Assembly: GCF_910583865.1 (NCBI RefSeq)
Contig: NZ_CAJTYX010000006.1
Location: 23,852-87,851 of the forward strand
Direction of reading: 5' to 3'
DNA length: 64,000 nucleotides
From: an uncultured Muribaculum sp.
GTDB taxonomy: Bacteria > Bacteroidota > Bacteroidia > Bacteroidales > Muribaculaceae
This document shows positions 17,187 through 24,686 of the stretch, in pieces. Numbering within the stretch: the stretch's first letter is position 1; every line of letters begins with the position of its first letter. The position numbers and the translations under genes are program-made. The notes below the pieces were generated by a model. The model did no database searches. It was not told the DNA's origin and saw only the letters and a list, made by a program, of their open reading frames with translations.

Positions 17187-19199
17187 TTACGACTTATAGT
17201 TACGTGTCTGCACCTTGATTGCCTCATAGTGGAGCGGCTCCTTGATAAGCTCGGGAGCTTTCTCGTCGCTTCCCTGATAGTCCCAGCATGCCACATAGAA
17301 GTAGTTAGCATCGTCGCGCTTGGCCTCGCCTTCCTCGGTCTGATACTCCTCGCGGAAGTGGCCGCCACAACTCTCGTTGCGGTTGAGAGCATCGTAGGCA
17401 ACCAACTCGCCCATAGTGATGAAGTCCTTGAGGCGGAAAGCCTTGTCAAGCTCGTTGTTCATGCCCTCGGCGGTGCCGGGCACGTAGAGATTGGTCTCAA
17501 ACTCCTTGCGGAGAGCCTTGAGCTTGTCGAGAGCAAGGGTAAGACCCTCCTTTGTGCGGCCCATGCCGACATACTCCCACATGATGTGGCCAAGTTCCTT
17601 ATGAAGGGAATCGACGGAGCGCTTGCCCTGAATCTTGAGGAATCCTTCCTGGGCTGCGATACATTTCTTCTCGGCCTCGTCAAACTCGGGACCGTCGGTG
17701 CCGGGGCAAGGAACGGTAATCTGGTCGCTGAGGTAGTTCTGGATAGTATATGGAAGCACGAAGTAACCGTCGGCAAGACCCTGCATGAGGGCAGACGCGC
17801 CCAGACGGTTGGCGCCGTGGTCGGAGAAGTTGCACTCACCGATAGCGAAGAGGCCCTTGAGCGATGTCTGCAGCTCGTAGTCTACCCAGATACCACCCAT
17901 AGTGTAGTGGATTGCGGGGAAAATCATCATCGGGTTGTAGTAAACCTGACCGTTGATCTCATTGCCCTTTTCGCCGGGATTCACATCGGTAATCTCCTCA
18001 TACATGTCAAAGAGGTTGCCGTAGCGCTGACGCACCACATCGATGCCGAGACGGTTGATGGCCTCGGAGAAGTCAAGGAACACGGCGAGTCCGGTGTTGT
18101 TCACGCCGAAGCCCTTGTCGCAACGCTCTTTGGCGGCACGTGATGCCACGTCGCGGGGCACAAGGTTTCCGAATGCCGGATAGCGGCGCTCGAGATAGTA
18201 GTCGCGACGATCCTCGGGGATGTCGGAGCCTTTGATTTCACCGCGCTGGAGTTTCTTAGCATCCTCGATGTCCTTTGGCACCCAGATGCGTCCGTCGTTG
18301 CGGAGCGACTCCGACATGAGCGTCAGCTTCGACTGCTGGTCGCCATGCACGGGGATACATGTCGGATGGATCTGCACATATGACGGGTTGGCGAAATAAG
18401 CGCCCTTGCGGTAGCAGGCCATCGCAGCGGAGCAGTTGCAGCCCATAGCGTTGGTCGAAAGGAAGTAGGCGTTGCCATAGCCGCCGGTAGCGATTACCAC
18501 GGCATGTGCCGCGAAACGCTCGAACTTGCCGGTGACGAGGTTCTTGGCGATGATTCCGCGGGCACGTCCGTCGATCATCACCACGTCGTGCATCTCATAG
18601 CGGTTGTAGCTCTTTACCTTGCCGAGATTGATCTGGCGGTTGAGCGAGCTGTAAGCGCCGAGAAGGAGCTGCTGGCCGGTCTGTCCCTTGGCATAGAATG
18701 TACGCGACACCTGCGCGCCGCCGAACGAACGGTTGGCGAGAAGGCCTCCGTATTCACGTGCGAAAGGCACACCCTGTGCCACACACTGGTCAATGATATT
18801 GTTTGACACCTCGGCCAGACGGTAGACGTTGGCCTCGCGTGCACGATAGTCGCCGCCTTTGACGGTATCGTAGAAAAGACGATACACGGAGTCGCCGTCG
18901 TTCTGATAGTTCTTGGCGGCGTTTATACCACCCTGGGCTGCGATGGAGTGGGCGCGGCGGGGGCTGTCCTGTATGCAGAAGTTGAGCACGTTGAAGCCCA
19001 TCTCGGCGAGGGTGGAGGCGGCAGAGGCGCCTGCAAGACCCGTACCGACCACGATTACCGACAGACGGCGCTTGTTGGCGGGATTGACGAGCTTCTGGTG
19101 AGCCTTATAATTGGTCCATTTTTCAGCGATAGGACCTTCCGGGATCTTAGAATCGGCCGGATTCATCACTTTTACTTTGTCTAAATCTGTAGTTGCCAT
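17187..19199 (-). CDS. frdA: Fumarate reductase/succinate dehydrogenase flavoprotein subunit
   Basis: Catalytic subunit carrying covalent FAD. The 670-residue protein shows the dinucleotide fold VIVVGTGLAGASAAS (about 49 to 63), RAHSIAAQGGINAAKN (about 82) with the His that binds FAD, HPTCIP near residue 278, and the conserved C-terminal His/Arg region (NRLGASALMQGLADGYF). Length and the ENxxN-type substrate motifs match the Bacteroides/Wolinella-type B enzymes rather than E. coli SdhA. It lies 9 bp behind the cytochrome gene and 22 bp ahead of frdB, so a single transcript from the promoter at 20351-20382 is likely. Confidence 0.95.
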   Translation of the reverse strand: MATTDLDKVKVMNPADSKIPEGPIAEKWTNYKAHQKLVNPANKRRLSVIVVGTGLAGASAASTLAEMGFNVLNFCIQDSPRRAHSIAAQGGINAAKNYQNDGDSVYRLFYDTVKGGDYRAREANVYRLAEVSNNIIDQCVAQGVPFAREYGGLLANRSFGGAQVSRTFYAKGQTGQQLLLGAYSSLNRQINLGKVKSYNRYEMHDVVMIDGRARGIIAKNLVTGKFERFAAHAVVIATGGYGNAYFLSTNAMGCNCSAAMACYRKGAYFANPSYVQIHPTCIPVHGDQQSKLTLMSESLRNDGRIWVPKDIEDAKKLQRGEIKGSDIPEDRRDYYLERRYPAFGNLVPRDVASRAAKERCDKGFGVNNTGLAVFLDFSEAINRLGIDVVRQRYGNLFDMYEEITDVNPGEKGNEINGQVYYNPMMIFPAIHYTMGGIWVDYELQTSLKGLFAIGECNFSDHGANRLGASALMQGLADGYFVLPYTIQNYLSDQITVPCPGTDGPEFDEAEKKCIAAQEGFLKIQGKRSVDSLHKELGHIMWEYVGMGRTKEGLTLALDKLKALRKEFETNLYVPGTAEGMNNELDKAFRLKDFITMGELVAYDALNRNESCGGHFREEYQTEEGEAKRDDANYFYVACWDYQGSDEKAPELIKEPLHYEAIKVQTRNYKS

Positions 19200-19208
19200 A
19201 TCGCTTGA

Positions 19209-20210
19209 TTAGTTAGCAGGTTCAACATTTGTTTCGGCGGCAGCGTCACCTTCAGCAGCCACGGGGCACGCAGCCTTGGTGTCGTTGAGATAGTCCACGA
19301 AATCGAGCACGCGACGCCACTGACCGATAGTCTCGATCTGCTTCTCGATGCGCTCTGGAGTAGCCTGATACTGTGCGGCCATCTCGGGATTTCCCTTAAG
19401 CTCCTGCATCTGAGCCTCTGCGTTCTTCAGCTCCTCAGCCGAGGGAAGCTGGTCGTAATCGAAACGATCGGCGGGAATGCCTACCATCTTGCCGAGCACT
19501 TCCTTGTACTGGTCACGAAGTGCGGCATCCTTCTTATAGAAATCCTGGTTTGCAAGCACGGTGAATACGATGGCTTGTGCGATGAAGAGCACAACGACAA
19601 TCGATGTCCACCAGCAACCGATCTTCTTCAGACGACCGATCCAAACGTTGTTGTCCCATCCCACAGTGTGGAGCATCGACCAGAAACCGTGATTCATATG
19701 GAACCACAGGGCTACGAAACCGATTATATAGATGATGGGAGTGGCAACACAGCTGAATGCTTCCTGAATGAAGATAGTACCCATCGAGGGTGGAAGCACC
19801 TCTTCCACGCCACGAATCTCGACGAGCTGCATCTTTGCCCAGAACTGGATCAGGTGCACGACAAGGAAAGCGAGCACGACAATGCCGAGCACGAGCATGT
19901 TCTGCGACGACCACTCCACCCCCTTGGGAATGCTGTTGATGGCATAGCGGTCATTGCCACGGGCCTTGCGGTTCTGAAGGGTCAGCCACACGGCATAGAT
20001 AATGTGAATGATGAAGAGGACGGCAAGCCCCATCGACGCTATGAGAGCGTACCAGTTGGCACCGAGAAACTCGCAGATCACGTTGTAGGAGGCGGGATAC
20101 ACGAGCGCTACCGCGTTCATCAAGCAGTGGAAAGTTACAAATAGGACAAGACAGATGCCGGTAACTGCCATTACCAGCTTGCGTCCTATAGACGAGCTTG
20201 TTAACCACAT
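19209..20210 (-). CDS. frdC: Fumarate reductase/succinate dehydrogenase cytochrome b subunit with C-terminal extension
   Basis: Membrane anchor that oxidises menaquinol and passes electrons to FrdB. Five hydrophobic helices (about 12-35, 55-78, 102-124, 150-172, 198-222) and His residues 28, 69, 119, 171 and 174 fit the diheme B-type cytochrome. The first about 222 residues cover the whole family length. The protein then continues for about 110 residues with a charged, helical, soluble tail (PSAEELKNAEAQMQELKGNP, residues about 255 to 275) ending in an Ala/Glu-rich segment. No frameshift explains it: the frame runs straight to a stop 9 bp before frdA. The tail's role is unknown. Confidence 0.93.
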   Translation of the reverse strand: MWLTSSSIGRKLVMAVTGICLVLFVTFHCLMNAVALVYPASYNVICEFLGANWYALIASMGLAVLFIIHIIYAVWLTLQNRKARGNDRYAINSIPKGVEWSSQNMLVLGIVVLAFLVVHLIQFWAKMQLVEIRGVEEVLPPSMGTIFIQEAFSCVATPIIYIIGFVALWFHMNHGFWSMLHTVGWDNNVWIGRLKKIGCWWTSIVVVLFIAQAIVFTVLANQDFYKKDAALRDQYKEVLGKMVGIPADRFDYDQLPSAEELKNAEAQMQELKGNPEMAAQYQATPERIEKQIETIGQWRRVLDFVDYLNDTKAACPVAAEGDAAAETNVEPAN

Positions 20211-20350
20211 AGTAGTGTAATTTGGATTAAGTTAATTATGTAATTGATGTTCTGTAATGCTGCCTGTACGCTCCCCGACGGATTACACATATTCCTCTGC
20301 ATTAACTCAATAAAAGATGCAGACTGAAAGACATGACCGTCTTGGATATG

Positions 20351-20382
20351 CAAATTTAAGACAATTTACATAGCGATACAAA
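20351..20382 (-). promoter_or_regulatory. Promoter of the frdCAB operon
   Basis: Minus strand TTTG (20379-20382), a 20-bp spacer and TAAATTTG (20351-20358), a full match to the Bacteroidales consensus. The frdC ATG is about 140 bp downstream, so the mRNA has a long leader. Confidence 0.78.
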
Positions 20383-20717
20383 CATTAAAGAAAAAATTCA
20401 CTAATCAAAAGGAATAATGACACCACGGTATTCTACCTCCCACGGTGCGATTACCGAGTTCTTACGGGCACAAAACATGTTATACAACATATTTTTGAAT
20501 TTTGTTGACTTATTATTATGCGCATATTATCAAAAAGCGCTAAACTTGCACATGATTTCGCACAAACCTACATATGATATGTATCGGATTTCCTGCGAAT
20601 AGACAATGGCTTTTACACAATAATTATCTATACTGACTATACCTTTAAATACACCAGGACTAAAAGAACTTCATTCTAAGAACTCTAAAACAGTAGATAG
20701 ATTTCTCATGAATGGAA

Positions 20718-20758
20718 AGGCGGCAGAGCTTGTGATAAGCAATGCCGTCTGCTTTTTT
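20718..20758 (+). terminator. Orphan intrinsic terminator (possible 3' end of a small RNA)
   Basis: Stem AGGCGGCA / TGCCGTCT with an inner GCTT/AAGC stem and a following TTTTTT run, oriented on the plus strand. No coding frame that I would accept precedes it within 20383-20718 and both neighbouring genes lie on the other strand, so a short non-coding transcript is the simplest explanation. A possible -7 box (TATTTTTG, 20490-20497) lacks a -33 partner. Confidence 0.55.
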
Positions 20759-20789
20759 ATAGGTGAAACGCACAGGAAGGTAAAAAGAA

Positions 20790-20819
20790 AGTGACACCCC
20801 GGAAATCCGGAGTGCCACT
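20790..20819 (-). terminator. Terminator of the OmpA-family gene
   Basis: On the minus strand a 13-bp stem with two mismatches (AGTGGCACTCCGG / CCGGGGTGTCACT) is followed by TTCTTTTT, 33 bp past the stop. Confidence 0.75.
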
Positions 20820-20851
20820 CTATATAATCTTATTTATCTGTATCGCCGAGA

Positions 20852-22060
20852 TTAGTCCTGCGAGAAGATTACGATACGGTTCCAGTTGTTCTCATCGTAA
20901 ACCTGAGAATCAGATCCCTCAGCCTTGATGGTCAGACGGTCGGCAGGAATGCCATACTCCTTGGTAAGCATGTTGTAGACGTTCTGTGCGCGACGCTCTG
21001 AAAGCTTCATATTGTAAGCAGCAGTACCGGTGTCCTTGTCGGCATAACCCTTGATGACTACATTGCTGTTGGGGTTGGCCTTCATCCACTGAGCGATGTT
21101 GAACACATTGACAGTCTCGGTAGAGGTGATCTTGGCAGAGTTGATGGTGAAACGAACGGTAGAGAGCAGAGGAGCCTGTGCGTCGGGGCATTCGGGAGCT
21201 ACTACCTCGGGGCAGGGAAGCTGGGCCTCGGCGGCTGCAAGAGCGGCACCGCATGTGGCGAGAGCGCCACGGAGGTCATTCACCTGACCGTTGAGCTGGT
21301 TGACATATCCCAGATAGTCGCAAGGATTGAATTTCTTGAATTCCTTTCCACCGAAGTTGATGTTGAAGCCACCGAGAACGTTAAGGTTCATGTCAACATT
21401 CTGTCCGATTGGAGAACCGTCAAATTCATCACCAAAGAGACCGAAACGTCCTTCCGCGAAGAAGTCAACATATTTGCAGAGACGGAAGCGGAGCTGGAGA
21501 CCCATAGATACGGGGAACTCCCAGATGCGGCTCTTTACCGCACCGTGCTGTGTTGTGACAGCCGGACCCTTTGCCCAACCCCATGAGCGGGAAACGCCTA
21601 CGCCCACGAAAGGAACAACGCTGAAGAAGCGGTCAGCCTTCACTGATCCGAAGCTGTTGAACATATCCCACATAAGGTCGGCGTTGGCATTGATATATTT
21701 AGCCTTGTTGTAACCAAGTTCATCAACATCAAAATGGTAAGCACCGCCCGTAGCGCCAATACGCCAAGCCAAATAGGGGGTAAACCACTTGCCGAATGCA
21801 ATGTTGTAGGAAGCAGTAATGTGGCGGTGGTGCTCTTGACCGTCAGAGATACGATCGGTCATAGGTAGTTCCATACCTGCGCCAATCTGGAGGAACCAGT
21901 TGGCTCCGCGCTCCGAGTAGTAATGGTCGACACACTCGACGGCCTCAGTCTCGGTGATGGTAACTTCCTCAACAGCCACAGCTTCCTGAGCGGTAGCGAC
22001 ATTTGCCGAAAGCAGCATTGCGCCGCAGGCAGCAAAACCGGAAAGGATGTTCTTTTTCAT
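20852..22060 (-). CDS. OmpA-family outer membrane protein
   Basis: Protein of 402 residues with a signal peptide (about 1 to 24, ending ATAQE), an N-terminal beta-barrel-like region (about 45 to 245, alternating aromatic strands such as YHFDVDELGYN and FFAEGRFGLFG), a short helical linker rich in Ala and Cys (LATCGAALAAAEAQLPC), and a C-terminal OmpA/MotB peptidoglycan-binding domain (about 295 to 402) with VVIKGYADKDTGTAAYN and LSERRAQNVYNML. It would anchor the outer membrane to the wall and is likely abundant, judging by the strong promoter and terminator. Monocistronic. Confidence 0.92.
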   Translation of the reverse strand: MKKNILSGFAACGAMLLSANVATAQEAVAVEEVTITETEAVECVDHYYSERGANWFLQIGAGMELPMTDRISDGQEHHRHITASYNIAFGKWFTPYLAWRIGATGGAYHFDVDELGYNKAKYINANADLMWDMFNSFGSVKADRFFSVVPFVGVGVSRSWGWAKGPAVTTQHGAVKSRIWEFPVSMGLQLRFRLCKYVDFFAEGRFGLFGDEFDGSPIGQNVDMNLNVLGGFNINFGGKEFKKFNPCDYLGYVNQLNGQVNDLRGALATCGAALAAAEAQLPCPEVVAPECPDAQAPLLSTVRFTINSAKITSTETVNVFNIAQWMKANPNSNVVIKGYADKDTGTAAYNMKLSERRAQNVYNMLTKEYGIPADRLTIKAEGSDSQVYDENNWNRIVIFSQD

Positions 22061-22216
22061 TCTCTTTAGTTTTTTGATTTATACTATTGTTTTAACCCTT
22101 CATTATGCGGTTGATTATTCATCCGCCGCCGACCGCCGGTAGATGGCAGCCATTGTTGTTTTGTGATTTTGCTATTGTAACGCCGGACCATTCTCCTTTG
22201 TTCAGCAAAATTTTCA

Positions 22217-22247
22217 CAAAGGTAAAGTTTAATTAGAATCTCTGCAA
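22217..22247 (-). promoter_or_regulatory. Promoter of the OmpA-family gene
   Basis: Minus strand TTG (22245-22247), 20-bp spacer, TACCTTTG (22217-22224). The ATG lies about 155 bp downstream, giving a long leader in which no obvious structure was recognised. Confidence 0.7.
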
Positions 22248-22355
22248 CTTTTTTCGACAGTTTTTAACATTCTAATGTTAAAAACCGGCCCACATCCATT
22301 TTAGCAAACTATTATAAATCAGAAAATTATCAATTTACATTCATTCTATTGTTAA

Positions 22356-22386
22356 TTTCAAATCCCATAATTTATGCTTATATTTG
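22356..22386 (+). promoter_or_regulatory. Promoter of the LytM-like gene, deciding its start
   Basis: TTTC (22356-22359), 19-bp spacer, TATATTTG (22379-22386). Transcription would start near 22393, downstream of the ATG at 22374, so the ATG at 22407 is the likely start. Confidence 0.55.
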
Positions 22387-22406
22387 CAAAATTCAAAATC
22401 ACCGCA

Positions 22407-23279
22407 ATGAGCAGCAACGACATACCCAGGAAAGACAGGACACATACTGAAAACCACGTGCGCCACCGACTGCGCACCCATCGGCGTTTCCGCCTGTCGT
22501 TCATCAACGAAAACACTTTCAATGAAGTCTGGACCATAAGAATGTCGCAGAGAAAAGTCGTCGCATGCATCATACTGATATTCGTGGCAGTCGGATGCAT
22601 GGCAGCGACCCTCATAGTGTTCACGCCCCTACGCACCCTTCTACCCGGATACCTGAAGCAGGAGGAAAGGCAGGAAAACACTATAAACCTGTTCCGTATC
22701 GATTCACTGCTCACCTCGGCACGCACCACTTCCGGCTACCTGAGCTCATTAGGGACAATATTGCGTAGCGACACCATCGCGACAATCGCTTCGGAATCGA
22801 ACAGGATGGCCGTAATGGACCATGCCGTCTCACCCGACTCGCTCATGCCGGCATCGGAAGCCGAGAAGGCACTCGTGCACAGAGTCGAGGAGCGAAAGCG
22901 CTACACACTCGACAAGCGCGCCCCTTCGTCGGGAAGATCCGCACTATTCCACCTTCCGGTGAGCGGAGGGAGGCTGACCGCAGCACCACCCTCCACAAGT
23001 GTGTCCATAGCAGCCCCGCGCAACTCGGCAGTAACAGCCCCCGCTTCAGGCAGTATAGTCGATAGAAGCTACTCCCCCGAAGATGCATGGACTGTGATAA
23101 TCCAGCATCCTGACGGATATGTGACCCGCATAGGAGGAATCTCCGAGACGACAATCGAACGGGGAAAGAACGTGACCGCCGGAGAGACAATAGGCCTAAC
23201 CGACACAATCTCCGACATAACCGTAGAGATGTGGAACGCCGGAGTCAAAATCGATCCGCTCCGTTTCATGACGCCGTAA
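22407..23279 (+). CDS. LytM/M23-fold protein, probably catalytically inactive, inner-membrane anchored
   Basis: Bitopic protein of about 290 residues: a basic cytoplasmic N-terminus (RHRLRTHRRFRLSF), one membrane helix (about 50 to 72, VVACIILIFVAVGCMAATLIVF), a helical periplasmic segment and a C-terminal M23-like domain (about 205 to 290). The fold is recognisable from PASGSIVDRSYSPEDAWTV, then GYVTRIGGISETTIERGKNV and the closing VEMWNAGVKIDPLRFM. The zinc ligands are gone: the HxxxD position reads Y-SPED without a ligand set and the usual HxHxE/HFELW reads TVEMW. It therefore probably regulates or scaffolds wall enzymes. A terminator is not evident; transcription may run into the repeat region before dxr. 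Confidence 0.8.
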   Translation: MSSNDIPRKDRTHTENHVRHRLRTHRRFRLSFINENTFNEVWTIRMSQRKVVACIILIFVAVGCMAATLIVFTPLRTLLPGYLKQEERQENTINLFRIDSLLTSARTTSGYLSSLGTILRSDTIATIASESNRMAVMDHAVSPDSLMPASEAEKALVHRVEERKRYTLDKRAPSSGRSALFHLPVSGGRLTAAPPSTSVSIAAPRNSAVTAPASGSIVDRSYSPEDAWTVIIQHPDGYVTRIGGISETTIERGKNVTAGETIGLTDTISDITVEMWNAGVKIDPLRFMTP

Positions 23280-23311
23280 GAGATACTATCGCTCGGCAAA
23301 ATCAAATAAAA

Positions 23312-23344
23312 TTTGTTTTTGCTCTCGACTTATTCGTATCTTTG
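23312..23344 (+). promoter_or_regulatory. dxr promoter P1 (repeat unit 1)
   Basis: TTTG 23312-23315, 21-bp spacer, TATCTTTG 23337-23344. The -33 box lies in the right arm of the inner dyad and the -7 box overlaps the outer GTATCT arm. Confidence 0.72.
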
Positions 23345-23386
23345 ACTATCGTCTTAGATACTCACGCTCGGAAAAGCTCAAATAAA

Positions 23387-23419
23387 TTTGGCTTTGCACT
23401 CGACTTATCCGTATCTTTG
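23387..23419 (+). promoter_or_regulatory. dxr promoter P2 (repeat unit 2)
   Basis: TTTG 23387-23390, 21-bp spacer, TATCTTTG 23412-23419, in the same position within the dyad as in unit 1. Confidence 0.72.
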
Positions 23420-23461
23420 GCTATCGCCTTAGATACTCACGCTCGGAAAAGTACAAGTAAA

Positions 23462-23495
23462 CTTGTCCTTTTCTCTCGACTTATTCGTATCTTTG
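23462..23495 (+). promoter_or_regulatory. dxr promoter P3 (repeat unit 3)
   Basis: CTTG 23462-23465, 22-bp spacer, TATCTTTG 23488-23495. Transcription from it would begin around 23502, about 15 nt before the GTG start of dxr, so P1 and P2 transcripts would carry one or two complete hairpins in their leaders. Confidence 0.68.
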
Positions 23496-23516
23496 CACAT
23501 ATATTTATATTAATAC

Positions 23517-24683
23517 GTGAATTCACAGAAAAATATAGCGGTACTCGGGAGCACAGGCTCTATCGGAGTACAGACACTCGACATCATATCGGAATACCCC
23601 GACAGATTCCGTGCCACCGTGCTCGTGGCCGGACACAACGTGGATCGACTCATCGACCAGGCCAGACGCTACAAACCGGCCCTGGCCGTTATAGCCGACA
23701 AAAGCCTATATCCCACTCTGCACGCCGCCTTGTCGCCACTGGGAATCGAGACGGCGGCGGGAGCTGAAGCCATAGCCGACTCCATGGAACGGGATGACGT
23801 GGATACCGTAGTCACGGCAACAGTAGGATATAGCGGCCTGGCCCCTACCCTTCGGGCCATCGATGCCGGCAAGCAAATAGCACTCGCCAACAAGGAGACA
23901 ATGGTCGTGGCGGGAGAGCTGGTGACAAGCCGCCTCGCACGCTCGGCATCACGTGTCATACCGGTAGATTCCGAACATTCAGCCATATACCAGTGCTTCC
24001 AGGGAGAGGATCCATCGACAGTGAAACGTCTCCTCATCACAGCCTCCGGAGGACCGTTCCGTACCCGCAGCATCGAGGATCTTGGAAGCGTGACAGTGCG
24101 CGACGCACTCGCACACCCAAACTGGTCGATGGGAGCCAAGATTACCATCGACTCGGCTACAATGCTCAACAAAGCCTTCGAGATAATCGAGGCACGATGG
24201 CTCTTCGGTATCACACCCGACAGGATAGAAGCCGTTGTACATCCCCAGTCGATAGTCCACTCAATGGTAGAGTTTGCCGACGGGGCGGTGAAAGCCCAGC
24301 TCGGCGTGCCCGACATGCATCTCCCCATACGCTATGCACTTGGCGACGCCACCCGTCTCGCCACCGACCGTCCCGGCCTACGGCTCCAGGACTATGCCCG
24401 GCTGGAATTTTTCCGTCCCGACACCGAAAAGTTCCCGCTCATCAACATGGCATATTACGCACTGAGCCGAGGAGGCAACACGGCATGCGTGATCAATGCC
24501 GCCAACGAAGTGGCCGTCGACGCATTCCTTCATGAGCGTATCGGCTACCTTGACATCCGGCGCATAATCGAGGCGACACTCGCCGACGTGCCATTCATCG
24601 CCAACCCCGGCTACGACGATTATGTAGCCACAAACACCCTCGCAAGGCGTATCGCCGCCGAGCATTCCAAAAACAAGAAATAA
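23517..24683 (+). CDS. dxr: 1-deoxy-D-xylulose 5-phosphate reductoisomerase
   Basis: Second step of the non-mevalonate (MEP) isoprenoid pathway, converting DXP to MEP with NADPH and a divalent metal in the cytoplasm. The 388-residue protein has the NADPH loop GSTGSIGVQTLDII (about 10 to 23), LANKETMVVAGEL (about 124), the metal site and substrate loop DSEHSAIYQCFQGE (about 149), and the flexible lid sequence with HPNWSMGAKITIDSATMLNK (about 200 to 219). Length is normal. The start is GTG at 23517; no ATG fits, and the last promoter box ends 22 bp upstream. The gene heads a plus-strand run with rseP 3 bp downstream. Confidence 0.96.
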   Translation: MNSQKNIAVLGSTGSIGVQTLDIISEYPDRFRATVLVAGHNVDRLIDQARRYKPALAVIADKSLYPTLHAALSPLGIETAAGAEAIADSMERDDVDTVVTATVGYSGLAPTLRAIDAGKQIALANKETMVVAGELVTSRLARSASRVIPVDSEHSAIYQCFQGEDPSTVKRLLITASGGPFRTRSIEDLGSVTVRDALAHPNWSMGAKITIDSATMLNKAFEIIEARWLFGITPDRIEAVVHPQSIVHSMVEFADGAVKAQLGVPDMHLPIRYALGDATRLATDRPGLRLQDYARLEFFRPDTEKFPLINMAYYALSRGGNTACVINAANEVAVDAFLHERIGYLDIRRIIEATLADVPFIANPGYDDYVATNTLARRIAAEHSKNKK

Positions 24684-24686
24684 TAA

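Larger units (their letters stand above)
23281..23500 (+). repeat. Three 75-bp tandem units, each a promoter within a dyad
   Basis: Units at 23281-23355, 23356-23430 and 23431-23500 (last one diverges after its promoter). Each starts AGATACT, carries CTCGG, a central inverted repeat, TCGACTTATYCG and ends with the promoter box TATCTTTG. Outer arms AGATAC/GTATCT are identical in all units (23281-23286/23336-23341, 23356-23361/23411-23416, 23431-23436/23487-23492). The inner arms differ between units but stay complementary: GCAAAA..CAAAT/ATTTG..TTTTGC in unit 1, AAAGC..CAAAT/ATTTG..GCTTT in unit 2, GAAAAG..CAAGT/ACTTG..CTTTTC in unit 3. Confidence 0.9.

Noticed and set aside
20417..20602. Plus-strand frame of 61 codons
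   Set aside because: No family resemblance, in an AT-rich intergenic region, no -33/-7 promoter in front; better explained as part of the untranslated stretch before the orphan terminator.
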